Part shown: positions 62,054 to 64,000 of the stretch, one piece after another
Layout: each line of letters opens with the position of its first letter
Position numbering within the stretch: position 1 is the stretch's first letter
DNA from: Meandrina meandrites
Taxonomy: Eukaryota > Cnidaria > Anthozoa > Scleractinia > Meandrinidae
Length of the DNA: 64,000 nucleotides
Direction: 5' to 3'
NCBI GenBank assembly: GCA_963693305.1
Contig: OY855910.1
Coordinates: forward strand, 19,932,362 to 19,996,361
The notes under the pieces: generated by a model
Databases searched by the model: none
What the model saw: the letters and a program-made list of their open reading frames with translations, nothing else
Told to the model about the DNA's origin: nothing
Position numbers and translations under genes: made by a program

Positions 62054-63994
62054 GGAATTCTCCATCATTGCTTGAAATCAGTTCTGTAATTTTTCCTATT
62101 TTCCAGACCCCGCACGGCAAATCTTCCTTTAAAAGCACTACACTACCCACTCTTGGCTCTTCTGCTGCTTGAATTTGAGGACCCTTTACATGTGTCTGCC
62201 CTCTTTCTCGGAGGCTAAGTAAGTAATCATCTTTCCAGACTCTCCAGAGCGAGTTCAGGTGTCGCTGACCTTTACCCCAGAGTTCTAGTAACTTATCAGC
62301 TGAGCTCTTCTTTCCATAGTCTGGATCGTGTGGGTTATTGATCGCGATTAGAGGAACTCCAGACTGGGGATTGAGATTTAAAAAATCAGCTGGGGCCAGT
62401 AAAAATCCAGAGTTGAAGTCCTCGCCGACGTAAACAAGTGGACGAGAATTGATAACAGCTTCCACCTCTGTTAGAAAGGTTTCGAGCTGGTCCTCAGTCA
62501 GACAAATCTTGGCAATCGATTTGTTGAGAGCTCTCTTAACGGTGCCGACCAGTCTTTCATAAAATCCCCCCATCCATGGGGCCAGTTCCTCTATAAAGTT
62601 CCATTCAATTCCTTGGTTGGCAGTGTAACTTTGCAATTCATGGTTTGAAACTGTTTCTTTCCAGGCTTTATCAATGGCAGTTTTTGCAAGCTTAAACTGT
62701 GGGGCATTATCAAGTATAAGCTGTGCAGGTTTACCTCTCCTTGCTATAAATCGTCTGAGTACAAGCAGAAACTGCTCGGCAGTCAAGTCCTTAACCAGTT
62801 CCAAGTGGATGGCTCTGACAGTAACACAGGTGTAGAGACATACCCAAACCTTTTTCTTTGAACTTCCAGCTTGGATGTAAAGGGGTCCAAAATAATCCAA
62901 TCCAGTGGATTTGCAACTTTCTTCCTGGGCCACGGAGACATTGACGGAAGTTTGAAGGGTCCACCTTGAAATCTTTTACAGACACCACAGCCATGTATTG
63001 CTTTCTTTACTTCAGCTCTTCCCTGAGGAATCCAATACTGATTTCTGAGTTGTGCTAGCGTATGGGAAACACCAGAATGAAAGAGTTTCTGGTGGTATTC
63101 TTTGATGAGTAGTGAAGTGAAATGGCTCCTTTTGGGAAGAAGTATTGGATAAATTACCTCAAGAGGTAGTTCAGCGTGAATCATTCTTCCATGGCAGCGA
63201 AGAAGTCCATCGTCATGAAGTTGAATCCCAATTTGATTTTTGTAATCCTTTTTGTTCAAATTTTCACTGGTGGTGTTAAATGCTCCTGGGAAATTGGTCT
63301 TCTGGATGAACTTGATCCATAGAATCTTTGCTTCCTTAATTTCAATAGCCTTTAGCTCTCCAGTTTGGGCTGTCTGTTTTCTAGCTTTCTCAACAAATCT
63401 TAACAACCACGCTGTAACTCGTAGAAGTCGAAGAAGGGAAGAATATCTCCCTTCATCTATTCCAAAGGGTGCGGCAGGCGGTGTGGGTTTGGTTTGGTTT
63501 TCTTCAGCCAAGGTGGAGGTTTCATATGGGCCTTTTGTTTCACTTTCAATCTTCTCTAATGTCTCTTTAGTAATTTCCGGGACATCCCAAGTTGGCCACG
63601 TTTTTTCATTGTCCTGAAGCCATTTTGGGCCATGCCACCAAAGTTCACATTTGCTCAGGTCTTGTGCTGAGACTCCTCTCGTTGCTAAATCTGCTGGATT
63701 TTGACTGCTGACAACATAATGAAAACTTATGTCCTTTGTTTCAGTGATCTCTTGGACTCGATTCCGAACGAAAGTTGTTAGTGGCTTCTTGCTCATGATC
63801 CAGTGAAGAACGCATTGATTATCTGTCCAAAGGACCTTCTTTTCCACAGGGAGTTGAAGTTGCTCTCGAACAAAGTTAAGAATTCTGACACCAATAAGTA
63901 CTGTTAAAACTTCCAGTCGAGGTGTGCCTAGTTTCTTTATGGGAACTACTCTTGATTTGGAGAAGAGCAAATTAACACCAGCATCAGAGCTCAA
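61824..63994 (-). pseudogene. BEL/Pao retrotransposon pol fragment (RNase H and integrase), frameshifted
   Basis: Entering from the right edge, the 62783-63994 frame shows the RNase H region (PRLEVLTVLIGVRIL; WTDNQCVLHWI; NPADLATRG) and an LWWHGPKWL segment typical of BEL/Pao. It is followed by the integrase HHCC finger (EYHQKLFHSG, then CGVCKRF). A frameshift near 62890-62940 moves the reading to the 61824-62933 frame with the integrase core: GLDYFGPLY (Asp), LILDNAPQF (Asp), GFYERLVGTVKRAL (Glu), and a C-terminal KRPLNHLYPLE. The protease/RT part lies beyond the window. One frameshift makes this copy defective, but the catalytic residues remain. Confidence 0.88.
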
Positions 63995-64000
63995 GTAGAT

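Overview
The window looks like animal (metazoan) nuclear DNA, most likely from an anthozoan cnidarian such as a stony coral. The evidence is split coiled-coil exons with canonical GT/AG borders, several tRNA-derived SINEs, LINE, DIRS-like and BEL/Pao fragments, many MITEs, and a large Polinton/Maverick element. The taxon is inferred from repeat types remembered from coral genomes, not from a search.

Left part (1-34.5 kb): six phase-compatible exons of one host coiled-coil gene lie on the + strand at 3.1, 4.4, 4.8, 5.6, 29.0 and 34.1 kb. The long introns are filled with repeats: a 905-bp TTAA-flanked foldback element, an (ACAT)n tract, a ~4.9-kb TTAA-type inverted-repeat element abutting an L1/Tx1-like LINE, MITEs, a degenerate DIRS-like element and SINEs.

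Right part (34.5-60.8 kb): a second copy of the TTAA-type inverted-repeat element (34548-60799) contains a nearly complete 20,167-bp Polinton/adintovirus-like element (35288-55454). It has a 6-bp target duplication (GATCAT), 533-bp terminal inverted repeats that differ at about three visible positions, and an unoccupied copy of the target site in the opposite arm of the host repeat. The left half is transcribed on the minus strand: two small proteins, chromodomain integrase, zinc-ribbon/PLA2 protein, a second zinc-ribbon protein, adenain-like protease, basic protein, major capsid protein, pVI-like peptide, penton-like protein and a PPxY protein. The right half is mainly on the plus strand: packaging ATPase, fiber-like protein, 2-TM protein, zinc finger, protein-primed polB, a translation-factor-like GTPase and small acidic/coiled-coil proteins. 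A VLTF3-like zinc-ribbon factor lies on the minus strand. Together they form a virion/replication module.

The element is damaged. polB carries a small frameshift and a 545-bp TA-flanked MITE; a small gene near the right end is split by a second, 438-bp TA-flanked MITE. The most unusual contents are an eEF1A-like GTPase lacking domain II, a VLTF3-like factor together with a TATA-rich motif upstream of almost every start codon, six palindromic repeats between divergent transcription units, and two ORFs (protease, integrase) without a usable ATG that sit behind slippery A-runs.

Far right (61.8-64.0 kb): a frameshifted BEL/Pao pol fragment on the minus strand runs off the window.
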